64,000 nt of DNA from Betaproteobacteria bacterium (lineage in GTDB: Bacteria > Pseudomonadota > Gammaproteobacteria > Burkholderiales > SG8-41). The stretch lies in assembly GCA_029863175.1 (NCBI GenBank), contig JAOTVX010000013.1, positions 11,427-75,426 of the forward strand. Reading direction: 5' to 3'. Numbering within the stretch: the first letter of the stretch is position 1; every line of letters begins with the position of its first letter. A program made the translations under genes and the position numbers. Below the pieces are notes generated by a model. The model made no database searches and was not told the origin of the DNA. It saw only the letters and a program-made list of their open reading frames with translations. Shown here one piece after another: positions 1 to 8,105 of the stretch.

Positions 1-1
1 T

Positions 2-1276
2 CTCGACGTACCCGGCGCGGGCCAGGTCTACGTCGCCGGCAAGCACGCCTACGTCGGCCACATCACCAACAAGGAGGGTCTGGGCACGAGCATCCTCGAC
101 GTGTCCGACCCGAAGAAGCCAAAGCTTCTGGCGCAGGTCCCCGTCGGCGACCACACCTCCCACAGCCACAAGGCGCGGGTAATGGGCGACATCATGATTG
201 TGAACGTCGAGCAGAACATGACGGTGATCGGGCGCAAGGCCGACGAGCTGCCCAAGCTGCGTGCCGCGTTGCATGGCGAGCTCGGTCGCGATCCGACGCA
301 CGCCGAGCTCGCGGCCAGGCTGGGCGTGAAGGAATCGGACATCCCGGCAGTGGAAGCGGCCGAGAAGGCTCCTTATGATCAGGGCGGATTCAAGATCTAC
401 GATATTTCCGACCGCGCGAAGCCGAAGCTCATCACGCATTACAAGACCCATGGGCGTGGCGTGCACCGCTTCGATATGGACGCGAACTACGCTTATATCT
501 CAACCGAGATGCCTGGCTACATCGGCAACATCCTCGTGGTCTACGACATCAGCAACCCCGCGAAGCCGGCGGAAGTCTCCCGTTGGTGGATGCCGGGACA
601 ACACATCGCCGGTGGCGAGAAGCCAACCTGGCCGGGCCGGCAGCATCGCCTGCACCACACGGTTCGCACCGGCGACCGGCTGTTCGCCGGCTGCTGGCAT
701 GGTGGCGTGCGTGTGATTGACGTGTCCGATATTAAGAAGCCCCGCACTATCGGCGAGTACAACTACCACCCGCCCTTCCCCGAGCCCTCGCACACCTTCA
801 TGGGGCTGCCGAAGCCCGTCGCGGGGCGGAGCATCGCAATCGCCATCGACGAGGAAGAACATGCGGACAGCGCCGAGGAACTGGCGAAGCGCCGCGGGCG
901 CCCCCACGGCTGCCTTTGGGTATTCGACATCGGCGATCTCAGGAACATCCAACCGCTCGCGATCTTCGAGGTGAGCGAGCTCGACTCGCCCTGGAGCCGC
1001 GCTGCGCCGGGACGCTTCGGCGCACACCAGTTCCAGGAGCACATGAAAGGCGGCGATACGCTCGTCTACTGCGCGTGGTTCGCGGGTGGGCTGCGCATCG
1101 TGGACATCGCCGATCCGACCGCGCCGCAGGAGGCGGGCTACTACATTCCGCAGCCCGCGCCCGGCAAGGTCGCGCCGCAGAGCAATGACGTCGATGTAGA
1201 CGCGCGCGGGCTGGTCTACCTCGTGGATCGGTATGCGGGGTTCGACATTCTCGAATTCAATCGGTCGAAGGCGTGA
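2..1276 (+). CDS. LVIVD-repeat beta-propeller protein (5' end outside window)
   Basis: The reading frame is already open at base 2, so the true start lies upstream of the window; the GTG at 101 is internal. The protein carries several LVIVD-type blades, seen as repeats such as LDVSDPKKPK, YDISDRAKPK, YDISNPAKPA, IDVSDIKKPR and VDIADPTAPQ. Such proteins are usually exported or surface beta-propellers of unknown function. Between the second and third visible blades (bases about 236-370) sits a helical insert, LGRDPTHAELAARLGV, that resembles a sigma-factor region 3 helix-turn-helix rather than a blade. It is convergent with the minus-strand catabolic set that ends at 1511. The family call is firm; no substrate or role can be assigned. 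Confidence 0.85.
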   Translation, partial: LDVPGAGQVYVAGKHAYVGHITNKEGLGTSILDVSDPKKPKLLAQVPVGDHTSHSHKARVMGDIMIVNVEQNMTVIGRKADELPKLRAALHGELGRDPTHAELAARLGVKESDIPAVEAAEKAPYDQGGFKIYDISDRAKPKLITHYKTHGRGVHRFDMDANYAYISTEMPGYIGNILVVYDISNPAKPAEVSRWWMPGQHIAGGEKPTWPGRQHRLHHTVRTGDRLFAGCWHGGVRVIDVSDIKKPRTIGEYNYHPPFPEPSHTFMGLPKPVAGRSIAIAIDEEEHADSAEELAKRRGRPHGCLWVFDIGDLRNIQPLAIFEVSELDSPWSRAAPGRFGAHQFQEHMKGGDTLVYCAWFAGGLRIVDIADPTAPQEAGYYIPQPAPGKVAPQSNDVDVDARGLVYLVDRYAGFDILEFNRSKA

Positions 1277-1307
1277 CTAGAATACGTCTAGAGTATCGAA
1301 AAACAAT

Positions 1308-1350
1308 ATTAGCCGCAGATAAACGCAGATAAACGCAGATAAACGCGGAT
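1308..1350 (+). repeat. 10-bp-period intergenic repeat (ATTAGCCG + CAGATAAACG units)
   Basis: Three perfect tandem copies of CAGATAAACG start at 1316, 1326 and 1336, preceded by ATTAGCCG and followed by CGGAT. The same word recurs near 12097, 14530, 19561, 23374, 25749, 29285 (inverted), 44921, 48678, 48743 (inverted) and 54691. All copies are intergenic. Confidence 0.85.
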
Positions 1351-1356
1351 CAGATT

Positions 1357-1451
1357 TGTGAATCGTGAGTCGTGAATAGTGAGCGGGCGAACTTCGTAGC
1401 GTGGTCCTTGTCGTTTTTTCCATTCACCATTTACCGATCACACTCACCGAC
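1357..1451. repeat. 7-bp-period inverted-arm repeat (GTGAATC type)
   Basis: Left arm 1357-1385 reads TGTGAAT CGTGAGT CGTGAAT AGTGAGC, exact 7-bp steps. Right arm 1422-1451 carries the inverse words ATTCACC ATTTACC GATCACA CTCACCG. The 36-bp centre is unrelated. Together with the 10-bp repeat it fills the 234-bp gap between the two convergent genes. Confidence 0.8.
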
Positions 1452-1510
1452 TTTCAGCGGATCCATCGGCGGCTGAAATCCATCTTTGAGACAGACTCAG
1501 AGGGCTTAGC

Positions 1511-2392
1511 TCACCGAGGCCTATCTTTACCCTCGTAGACTTCGATGACGCGGCTGGCGTCATCTTTACCCCAGCCGGCAGCCTCGGCGCGCTCGAACAT
1601 CTTCCGCGCGGCGGGGACGATCTGAAGCTCGATCCCGTGCTCCCGGGCAATCTCGATGGCAAGGCCCATGTCCTTCACGAAGATTTCCACCGCGCCGCGC
1701 GGAGCGAAATCGCGGTTGAAGAGCCGCGGGCCCGTCTGGGCCAGCATCGATCCCTGCACCGAGCCCTTCGACAGGCACTTCATCATGACCTCGTGGGAGA
1801 GCCCCGCGCGCTCGCCTACCACCACCATCTCGGCAAGCAACGCGGTGCACGAGTTCACGAAGAGATTCGTTACGACCTTCATGGTGGCGCCGGACCCGCT
1901 CGGGCCGGTGTTGGTAACGTCCACCGCCAGCGGGTCGAGGATTGGCCGTACCCGCTCGAAAACCTCCGGCTTGCCGCCGGCCATGATCGAGATGGTGCGG
2001 GTGTCGACACGGTTATGGGAGCCCGAGATCGGCGCATCGAGCATCTCAATTCCCCGGGCGGCGAGCTTCCCGGCAAGCTCCTTCTGCCACGCCGGATGCA
2101 TGGTGCTCATTTCGACGTGGATGAGGCCTTTCTTCCCCGCCGCCGCGATGCCGTTCGGCCCGAGGGTGTTCTCCTCGATGTGATCGGCCTTGAGCAGGAT
2201 GCTGAAGGTGATGTCGCTGCGCTGTGCGACTTCCTTCGCGGAAGCCAAAGGTGTGCCCCCTTCCTCCTTGAGCATCCGCATCCGCTCTGGGTCGATGTCG
2301 TAGCCGCAGACCGCGTGCCCGTCCTTCATCATCTGGCGCGAAAGCGGCAGCCCCATCTTCCCCAGCCCGATCATTCCCAGCTTTTCACCCAT
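1511..2392 (-). CDS. NAD(P)-dependent beta-hydroxyacid dehydrogenase (3-hydroxyisobutyrate dehydrogenase family)
   Basis: A 293-residue member of the MmsB/GarR/tartronate-semialdehyde-reductase family, which oxidises beta-hydroxy acids with NAD(P). The Rossmann motif GLGKMG is at residues 9-14, the substrate-binding motif DAPISG at 119-124, and the catalytic lysine is Lys172 in GATMKVVTNL, with Asn176 behind it. The start ATG at 2392 follows AAGGGGAACGGA. It is the last gene of a minus-strand run that begins with tctC at 7852, so it probably acts on a product of the imported acid. The exact substrate cannot be read from sequence. A second family member lies at 19669-20592. Confidence 0.9.
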   Translation of the reverse strand: MGEKLGMIGLGKMGLPLSRQMMKDGHAVCGYDIDPERMRMLKEEGGTPLASAKEVAQRSDITFSILLKADHIEENTLGPNGIAAAGKKGLIHVEMSTMHPAWQKELAGKLAARGIEMLDAPISGSHNRVDTRTISIMAGGKPEVFERVRPILDPLAVDVTNTGPSGSGATMKVVTNLFVNSCTALLAEMVVVGERAGLSHEVMMKCLSKGSVQGSMLAQTGPRLFNRDFAPRGAVEIFVKDMGLAIEIAREHGIELQIVPAARKMFERAEAAGWGKDDASRVIEVYEGKDRPR

Positions 2393-2460
2393 TCCGTTCC
2401 CCTTCTGTCGATTTGATTGACCGCCTGCCCCGGTAAGCCGGCATCTTCGCCGGCACGGGA

Positions 2461-3450
2461 TCAGTCTTCGCCCAACAGGCCCCGCGCCGTCAGCTCGCAG
2501 ATTCGCTCCCGGTCCCCCGCCGTCAGTCCCGGGATGGCGTCGATTGCCGCCAGCGGATCGGCGGGCCCCATGTCGAACGGATGATCGGTGCCGATCACAA
2601 TGCGGTCCGCGCCTGCCATGTCAATCAAGTGCCGCGTCGCCTGCGGGTGATGGGTGAGCGAGTCAAAATAAAAACGCCTGAAGTGTCCTTCCGGCGTAGC
2701 CTGGGTATGCGCTTTCGGCTCCGCCCGCACATTGTAGCCGTGCATGAAGCGCCCGATCTGGTACGGCATGAAACCGCCGCCGTGCGCACACAGTATGCGT
2801 AGCGTCTTCAGGTCGTCGAGCGCGCCGCTGAACATGAGGTGCGCGATCATCAGTGTGGTGTCGAGTGGAAAGCCCACGAAATTGTGCAGGTAATAAGCGT
2901 CCATCCCGCCGTGCGCCAGGCACTGGTAGGGATGCGCGAAGACAAAACAACCCAGCTGCTCGATGGTCTTCAACACCTTGCGGAACTTCGGGTCGGCGAG
3001 CGGCACGCCCTCGATCGAGGTCGCGAGCTCGACCCCTTTGAACCGGTGCTCCTTCACCACGCGCTCCAACTCCGCGATCGCGGCATGCGGATCCTGCATC
3101 GGAAGATGCGCCATGCCGCGCAGCCGGTCGGGATATCGCTCCACCATCTGCGCGATCCCGTCGTTGGCGAGCTTCGCCGCCTCCAGCCCTGCGTCCGGCT
3201 TCAACCCGTAGAAGTAGATCGGCGGGCCGACCGAGACCACCGCGACATCGAGCCCGACCCGGTCCAGCCACGCCACCTTGGCGTCGGCGTCGCAGAATTC
3301 CGGAAGCAGTTCGGCGACGCGTCCATGGTTGTCGAAATAGCGTTTGCCGCCTTTTTCCTCGATCCTTGTGGCGAACTTTTCCGGTTCGCGTTTGATGGCC
3401 TGCACCACGTTCTCGGGAATGACATGGTTATGCAAATCGATGTTACTCAT
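2461..3450 (-). CDS. metal-dependent amidohydrolase, aminocarboxymuconate-semialdehyde-decarboxylase type
   Basis: A 329-residue TIM-barrel amidohydrolase of the ACMSD/gamma-resorcylate-decarboxylase group (Amidohydro_2). The N-terminal metal motif is DLHNH (His7, His9); later metal or catalytic positions are visible as FAHPYQC, CAHGGG and the terminal Asp in IGTDHPFDMG. Family members decarboxylate or hydrolyse aromatic or ring-cleavage acids. The start ATG at 3450 is the first in frame and sits 13 bases after AGGTGAG. It lies 78 bp downstream of the D-2-hydroxyacid dehydrogenase on the same strand. Whether it decarboxylates or hydrolyses is open. Confidence 0.85.
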   Translation of the reverse strand: MSNIDLHNHVIPENVVQAIKREPEKFATRIEEKGGKRYFDNHGRVAELLPEFCDADAKVAWLDRVGLDVAVVSVGPPIYFYGLKPDAGLEAAKLANDGIAQMVERYPDRLRGMAHLPMQDPHAAIAELERVVKEHRFKGVELATSIEGVPLADPKFRKVLKTIEQLGCFVFAHPYQCLAHGGMDAYYLHNFVGFPLDTTLMIAHLMFSGALDDLKTLRILCAHGGGFMPYQIGRFMHGYNVRAEPKAHTQATPEGHFRRFYFDSLTHHPQATRHLIDMAGADRIVIGTDHPFDMGPADPLAAIDAIPGLTAGDRERICELTARGLLGED

Positions 3451-3528
3451 AACTTGGAACTCTCACCTACGAGGGGCGCATCGGTCTTCGGCCAAATGAC
3501 CTTTTACACAAGACTTCCTACACCCCAT

Positions 3529-4548
3529 TTAGCCGATACGCTCATCGTGGCGTGCTGCCTCTCCGTATACCTCGGGGTTAAGGACATCCAAGGGACGTTT
3601 ACCGTCGAGGAACCGTTCAATGTTCTCGGCGGTGCGCATGGCCATTTCCTCGCGCGTCTCGCGTGCCGCCGTGCCGATGTGAGGGGTGAAGACGACGTTC
3701 GAGAGGCTCTTCAATCTGTCCGATGGACCGGGGAAATCCGCTTCGGGGATCTCGTTCTCGTAGACGTCCAACCCGGCTCCGCGGATGCGGCCTTCGGCCA
3801 GCGCCTGCTCGAGTGCGGCTTCATCGACCACGGGGCCCCGTGAGGTGTTGATCAGGATCGCGCTTGGCTTCATCATCGCGATGAGCTCGGCGCTGATCAT
3901 GCCCTTGGTGTCCTTGGTCAGCGCGGGCGTCAGGACGATAAAGTCTGACTCCCGGAAAAGGTCTACGAGCGAGCGGTACTCGGCGCCGAGGCTGGCCTCC
4001 TCGGGAGGCGAGAGCTGCGTGCGCTTGTTGTAGACGATCCGCATGCCGCAGGCCCGCGCCCTGATGGTCACGCCCGTCCCAATGGTTCCCATGCCGACGA
4101 CGCCGAGCGTCTTGTCGAACATCCGCGTGCCAAGGAAGGCCATTGACTGGTTCTGCTGCCACTGACCGCCGCGCAGGAACCGATCGGCTTCCGGGATGCG
4201 CCACGCGGTTGCCATCAACAGCGCGAACGTGAACTCCGCCGTGGTCCTCGCGATCCGGCTGGGGAGTATCGCCACTGGAATGCCCCGCCGGGTGGCGGCG
4301 TCCTTGTCCACGAACTTCGCCGAGGAGTGCATTGCCGCGATGAACTTGAGCTTTGTTGCGGTTTCGATCACTTTCTTGTCATAGGGAATTTCGCCGAGCG
4401 CGTAAAGGATGTCCTGGTCCCGTACCGCCTCGAGCATCTCGCCGTACGGCATCTGGCGGTCGGTGTGCGGGTAGATCGTGAGTTCGCACCGCCGCTCGAG
4501 CCGCTCCGCCGCGGCCTCGGGGATAGGTTGGGGGATGAATAGCTTCAT
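3529..4548 (-). CDS. D-2-hydroxyacid dehydrogenase family protein
   Basis: A 339-residue NAD-binding 2-hydroxyacid dehydrogenase (phosphoglycerate/formate dehydrogenase fold). GMGTIG (152-157) is the dinucleotide loop; the catalytic set is Arg237 in NTSRGPV, Glu264 or Glu266 in YENEIPE, and His290 in FTPHIG. The frame stays open far upstream, but that extension only reads through the end of tctA; the start at 4548 (MKLFIPQP) matches family length. It follows tctA by 74 bp on the same strand, so an alpha-hydroxy acid or its keto form is a likely transported or downstream compound. A second, distinct member lies at 54708-55688. Confidence 0.9.
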   Translation of the reverse strand: MKLFIPQPIPEAAAERLERRCELTIYPHTDRQMPYGEMLEAVRDQDILYALGEIPYDKKVIETATKLKFIAAMHSSAKFVDKDAATRRGIPVAILPSRIARTTAEFTFALLMATAWRIPEADRFLRGGQWQQNQSMAFLGTRMFDKTLGVVGMGTIGTGVTIRARACGMRIVYNKRTQLSPPEEASLGAEYRSLVDLFRESDFIVLTPALTKDTKGMISAELIAMMKPSAILINTSRGPVVDEAALEQALAEGRIRGAGLDVYENEIPEADFPGPSDRLKSLSNVVFTPHIGTAARETREEMAMRTAENIERFLDGKRPLDVLNPEVYGEAARHDERIG

Positions 4549-4622
4549 GAAGTTCTCATTTCTGGTCAGTTGGCAACAGTTCCCGCAATTGAAGGGGTAC
4601 GGGCAGGGAATTACGGAAACCC

Positions 4623-6155
4623 TCAGGGCTTGTCCTTTGCCCGCCCCTTCTCCGCAAGCACCGCTGCGCGCATCATCGAGGTGATGCTGTAGACCGCCGT
4701 CGCCAACGCCAGGAGCAGGACCACCACCGTGATGGGGCGCGACAGGACCGTCCACAGGTCCCCACCGGTGATCGTGAGCGCGCGGCTGAGATTCTCCTCG
4801 ATGATGGGACCCATGATGAAGGCAAGGACGATGGGCACCACCGGGATGCTGATCCGCTCGAACCAATAGGCGATAGCGGATAGCACCAGCACCATGATCA
4901 CGTGCGTCGTGTAGTTCGCATAGGCGTAGCTGCCGACAACGATGAGCACGAGAACGAACGGCCCCAGGAGGCGCATTGGCACCTTGGCGACGAGACTGAA
5001 AGGGCGCGTGCAAAGGAGACCAACGAATAGCATCATGACGTTGATTGCCAGCAGACCGACGAACACGGTCATCACGAACGTGCCGTGGTCGCGGAAAAGC
5101 AGCGGACCCGGCACGACGCCCTTGCTGATCAGCACGCCGAGCAGGATTGCCGCGCCCCCCGAGCCCGGGATGCCGAGCGTCAGCGACGGCACGAGCGTGC
5201 CGGCGACGACGGCATTGTTGGAGCATTCAGGCGCCGCTATGCCCTCGGGAATGCCGGTGCCGAACGCCTCGGGCCGCTTCGACCACCGCCTCTCCTCGCT
5301 GTAGGCGAGCATGGCCGCAACCGACGCGCCGGCGCCGGGAATGATGCCGATCGCCGTGCCGATCAGGCTGCTGCGCAGGATCGTGGGGATGAGCGCCTTG
5401 GCTTCCTGCGGGGTAATCCGGTTCAGATCGCCGGCGTCCGACGCGGCGGCCTCTTCCCGGGTTTCGACGGTGCGACGGTGCTCCACCAGGAGCCGGAAGG
5501 CCTCTGGGCCTGCAAGAAAAGCGATGATGATGATGACGAGCGGTATGCCGTCCATCAGGTAGCCCTGGTTGAAATCGAAGCGCAGGCCGCCGAAGCCCGA
5601 GCTGCCGACGGTGGCGAGCAGCAGCCCGATGCCAGCGGCGAGAAATCCGCGCGCGGCGTCCTTGCCGAAGAAGCTCGCCACGATCGACAGTCCGAAGACG
5701 CCCACCGCGAACAGCTCTCCCGGCCCGAACATGAGGGCGACATGCCCGAGCGACGTGCCCGCGACAATGAAGATCAGCGTGCTGATCATGCCGCCGATCA
5801 CGCCGGTATAGAGCGAGATGCGCAACGCCTTGCGCGCGAGCCCCTTGCGGGCCATCGCGTAGCCGTCGAGCACGGTGATCGCCGACGCGCCCGTTCCCGG
5901 CGTGCGGATCAGGATCGCCGGGATTGAGCTGCCGTACTCAACCGCGGAATAGACGGCGAGAAAAAACAGCACCGCCTGGTCTACCGACATCGCGAAAGTC
6001 AGGGGAAAGAGCAACGCCAGGGCCTGCGAGCTGCCGAACCCCGGCATGGCGCCCAGAACGATGCCGATCGCAACGCCCGCCAGCATGATGAGCAGCAAGG
6101 TTGGCGAGGCAAGCGCGCCGAATGCGCCCAGCAGGTGCCCGAGTAATGCCTCCAT
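4623..6155 (-). CDS. tctA: tripartite tricarboxylate transporter, large membrane subunit TctA
   Basis: A 510-residue, roughly 12-helix membrane protein of the TctA family, at the usual family length. Diagnostic segments are IGIVLGAMPGFGSSQA near the N terminus, RTPGTGASA, IIPGAGASVAA and the conserved LTLGIPGSGGAAILLG. Together with TctB and a periplasmic TctC/Bug protein it forms a cation-coupled importer for carboxylic acids. The gene sits 18 bp downstream of tctB and about 710 bp downstream of the tctC gene, all on the minus strand. It is a paralogue of the TctA at 25938-27446, clearly diverged, so the two systems probably take different substrates. Confidence 0.95.
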   Translation of the reverse strand: MEALLGHLLGAFGALASPTLLLIMLAGVAIGIVLGAMPGFGSSQALALLFPLTFAMSVDQAVLFFLAVYSAVEYGSSIPAILIRTPGTGASAITVLDGYAMARKGLARKALRISLYTGVIGGMISTLIFIVAGTSLGHVALMFGPGELFAVGVFGLSIVASFFGKDAARGFLAAGIGLLLATVGSSGFGGLRFDFNQGYLMDGIPLVIIIIAFLAGPEAFRLLVEHRRTVETREEAAASDAGDLNRITPQEAKALIPTILRSSLIGTAIGIIPGAGASVAAMLAYSEERRWSKRPEAFGTGIPEGIAAPECSNNAVVAGTLVPSLTLGIPGSGGAAILLGVLISKGVVPGPLLFRDHGTFVMTVFVGLLAINVMMLFVGLLCTRPFSLVAKVPMRLLGPFVLVLIVVGSYAYANYTTHVIMVLVLSAIAYWFERISIPVVPIVLAFIMGPIIEENLSRALTITGGDLWTVLSRPITVVVLLLALATAVYSITSMMRAAVLAEKGRAKDKP

Positions 6156-6173
6156 GTCGGTCGAATCGCCCTG

Positions 6174-6728
6174 CTATTGGATGTACGTGGGCAGGAACTT
6201 GAGTGGCAGGCCGATCTTGAGCCCCGGGCCGAGCCCCGCGTACAGGATGAGCATCGTCGCCAGGGACAGTGCCAGCGCGAGCAACGCCGCCCGCGCCGGT
6301 GTCGCTCGGGGTCCCGCCAGCAGACGCGGGACCAGCAGCGCCATCATTAACACGACGGTCGTGATTTCGAATCCGACCGGCTCGACCAGGAGCGCGTACA
6401 GCAGCACCAGCACGATGACGGACGCGAACTCCAGCCAGTGCAGCACGACGTACGGCGCCTCGTAGCGCGCGGCGGCGGCGGCCTGGGACAGGAAGATGCT
6501 GCGCGCCAGGATGATCACCGCCCAGATCACGCAGAAGCCGAGCACTAGCCGGGGAAAAAAGGCGTCGCCCGGATAACCCGGCAGGATGGGCGGCATCATG
6601 TTGTAAGTCTCGACGGAGAGAAAGCTGAGGCCCAGCAGGATGACTCCGGCCGTGCTCAACAGCGCCGCCCTCGTCGGCACCTTGATCTCAAAAGCCCCCG
6701 AGGCGCCCCGCTTTGTTCGATCCGACAT
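6174..6728 (-). CDS. tctB: tripartite tricarboxylate transporter, small membrane subunit TctB
   Basis: A 184-residue protein with four predicted transmembrane segments separated by a polar loop, as in TctB. The start is placed at 6728 (MSDRTKRG) because GGGGGA lies about 10 bases upstream; an in-frame ATG five codons earlier is less well placed. It is located between the tctC and tctA genes in the canonical order. TctB has little sequence conservation, so the call rests on the topology and its neighbours. Confidence 0.88.
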   Translation of the reverse strand: MSDRTKRGASGAFEIKVPTRAALLSTAGVILLGLSFLSVETYNMMPPILPGYPGDAFFPRLVLGFCVIWAVIILARSIFLSQAAAAARYEAPYVVLHWLEFASVIVLVLLYALLVEPVGFEITTVVLMMALLVPRLLAGPRATPARAALLALALSLATMLILYAGLGPGLKIGLPLKFLPTYIQ

Positions 6729-6813
6729 GCCGTTCCCCCACACCGAGGAGTGGTCCGCTTAACAGCCCGCCCCGCCGCAGGCAATCGGACGCGACGAGTT
6801 CCCTGCAGCGCAC

Positions 6814-6846
6814 AAAAACGAGCGGCGGACAGGACCCGTCCGCCGC
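6814..6846 (-). terminator. stem-loop with U-tract between tctC and tctB
   Basis: A perfect 9-bp GC stem (6822-6830 with 6838-6846, 7-nt loop) is followed on the minus strand by a run of five T (6814-6818). It lies 20 bases after the tctC stop. It looks like an intrinsic terminator or attenuator that would let the binding protein be made in excess over the membrane subunits. Confidence 0.65.
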
Positions 6847-6865
6847 CCACCCCGAAAAACCCGGC

Positions 6866-7852
6866 TTATTTCTTGATGATCTTGTACTCGACCATGAAAT
6901 CCCTGACGACCTTCTGGTTCTTCGACATGTCCTCGTTGAGCCACTTACGGTCGGTCTTGAGATCGAGGAGGATGTGCGTGCCTTTGAGAAGATAGTCCTG
7001 GTAGGCCGGCGACTGCACCAGCTTCTCCAGCGCTTCGACCAGCCGGTCCATGACCGGCTCCGGCGTGCCGCGCTTGACCATGAGGCCCTGCCAATGGTGC
7101 GGGATTTCGTATTTCAGGCCGACTTCGCGCACAGTCCGGACGTCCTTCCAGTGCTTGTCGGTCGTCAGGCGTGTCTCGGTCTTCATGACCAACGGGCACA
7201 CGGTTCCCGCCTCGATGTGCGGCCGCCAAGTGCGCGGAGACGCTTGTCCCACGGCGAGATGGCCGCCGACGACATCCTTCACGGTGTCGCCGTCGCCCCC
7301 GTAGGGCACGAAACGCACGTTGCTGATGCCTGCGTCCCGGAGGAAGGCCAATTGGTGCCGGTGGTGGGTCGAGCCGATCTTGTTGCTGCCCATCGCCAGC
7401 TTGCCGGGATGCTTCTTGGCGTACGCGACCAGGTCCTCGTAGGTCTTGATGCCGTACGGGTTGTCGCAGCGAACGGCGACGCCGTATACGTGCTTCTCGA
7501 CTTGAGCCAGCGTCTGGAAATCGGCATAGGACTTGGTGTAATGCGGCAGGTGAAAATACCCGTAGAAGCTGGCGCTAATGTGCATGATGGTGTGCCCGTC
7601 GGCGGGCTTGTTGGCAACGTAGAGCACGGGCTCGTGCTGCGAGCCCCCGCTCTTGAAGATCACCTGCACGGGTACGCCGAGCTGTTCCGAAAATCCCTTC
7701 GCGAGAACCTGGCACCAGACCGCGACGCTCGAACCCGGTCGTGTAGTGCAGATCAACTCCATCGGCCTGGACGGAAACTTCTCGGCAGCGGCCGCAATGC
7801 TGCAAGCCGCAGCCAAAACGAAAACACCCAAGGCTTTAATGATTGGTCCCAT
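6866..7852 (-). CDS. tripartite tricarboxylate transporter substrate-binding protein (Bug/TctC)
   Basis: A 328-residue periplasmic binding protein. Residues 1-23 form a Sec signal peptide (hydrophobic FVLAAACSIAAAA), with cleavage likely just before EKFPSRPMEL. The motif FPSRPMELI and the downstream two-lobe pattern are typical of the Bug family, which binds carboxylates and delivers them to TctAB. The start at 7852 follows a strong GAGGAGGAAACAG site. It is the first gene of the minus-strand set. The usual Bug motif after the signal (…PGG.TD) is replaced by TTRPGSSVAVWC, so ligand chemistry may differ from classical family members. Confidence 0.92.
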   Translation of the reverse strand: MGPIIKALGVFVLAAACSIAAAAEKFPSRPMELICTTRPGSSVAVWCQVLAKGFSEQLGVPVQVIFKSGGSQHEPVLYVANKPADGHTIMHISASFYGYFHLPHYTKSYADFQTLAQVEKHVYGVAVRCDNPYGIKTYEDLVAYAKKHPGKLAMGSNKIGSTHHRHQLAFLRDAGISNVRFVPYGGDGDTVKDVVGGHLAVGQASPRTWRPHIEAGTVCPLVMKTETRLTTDKHWKDVRTVREVGLKYEIPHHWQGLMVKRGTPEPVMDRLVEALEKLVQSPAYQDYLLKGTHILLDLKTDRKWLNEDMSKNQKVVRDFMVEYKIIKK

Positions 7853-8105
7853 CTGTTTCCTCCTCGTTTTTTAGTGGAATGGACCTGACTGTTTTCGTTT
7901 TTTCTGAGAGTACGGCAGCCAGACGGTGGGCGCCAGCCATTTCCGGCTTTAGCGCCGTGCCGCACGTATTCTCGACGCACTGCAACAACGCGCGAGCAGG
8001 CGCTCGCTTATTGCTAAAACATCAAAGGAATCATAATCGGACTTTAAAAACCACCTGATTCCGGCTCGAGCTCATCGAGCGCAGAAATTGGGTCCGGTTA
8101 CTCCG

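Noticed and set aside
4549..5226. Long N-terminal extension of the D-2-hydroxyacid dehydrogenase
   Set aside because: It reads through the tctA coding region in another frame and gives meaningless sequence; the family start is at 4548.
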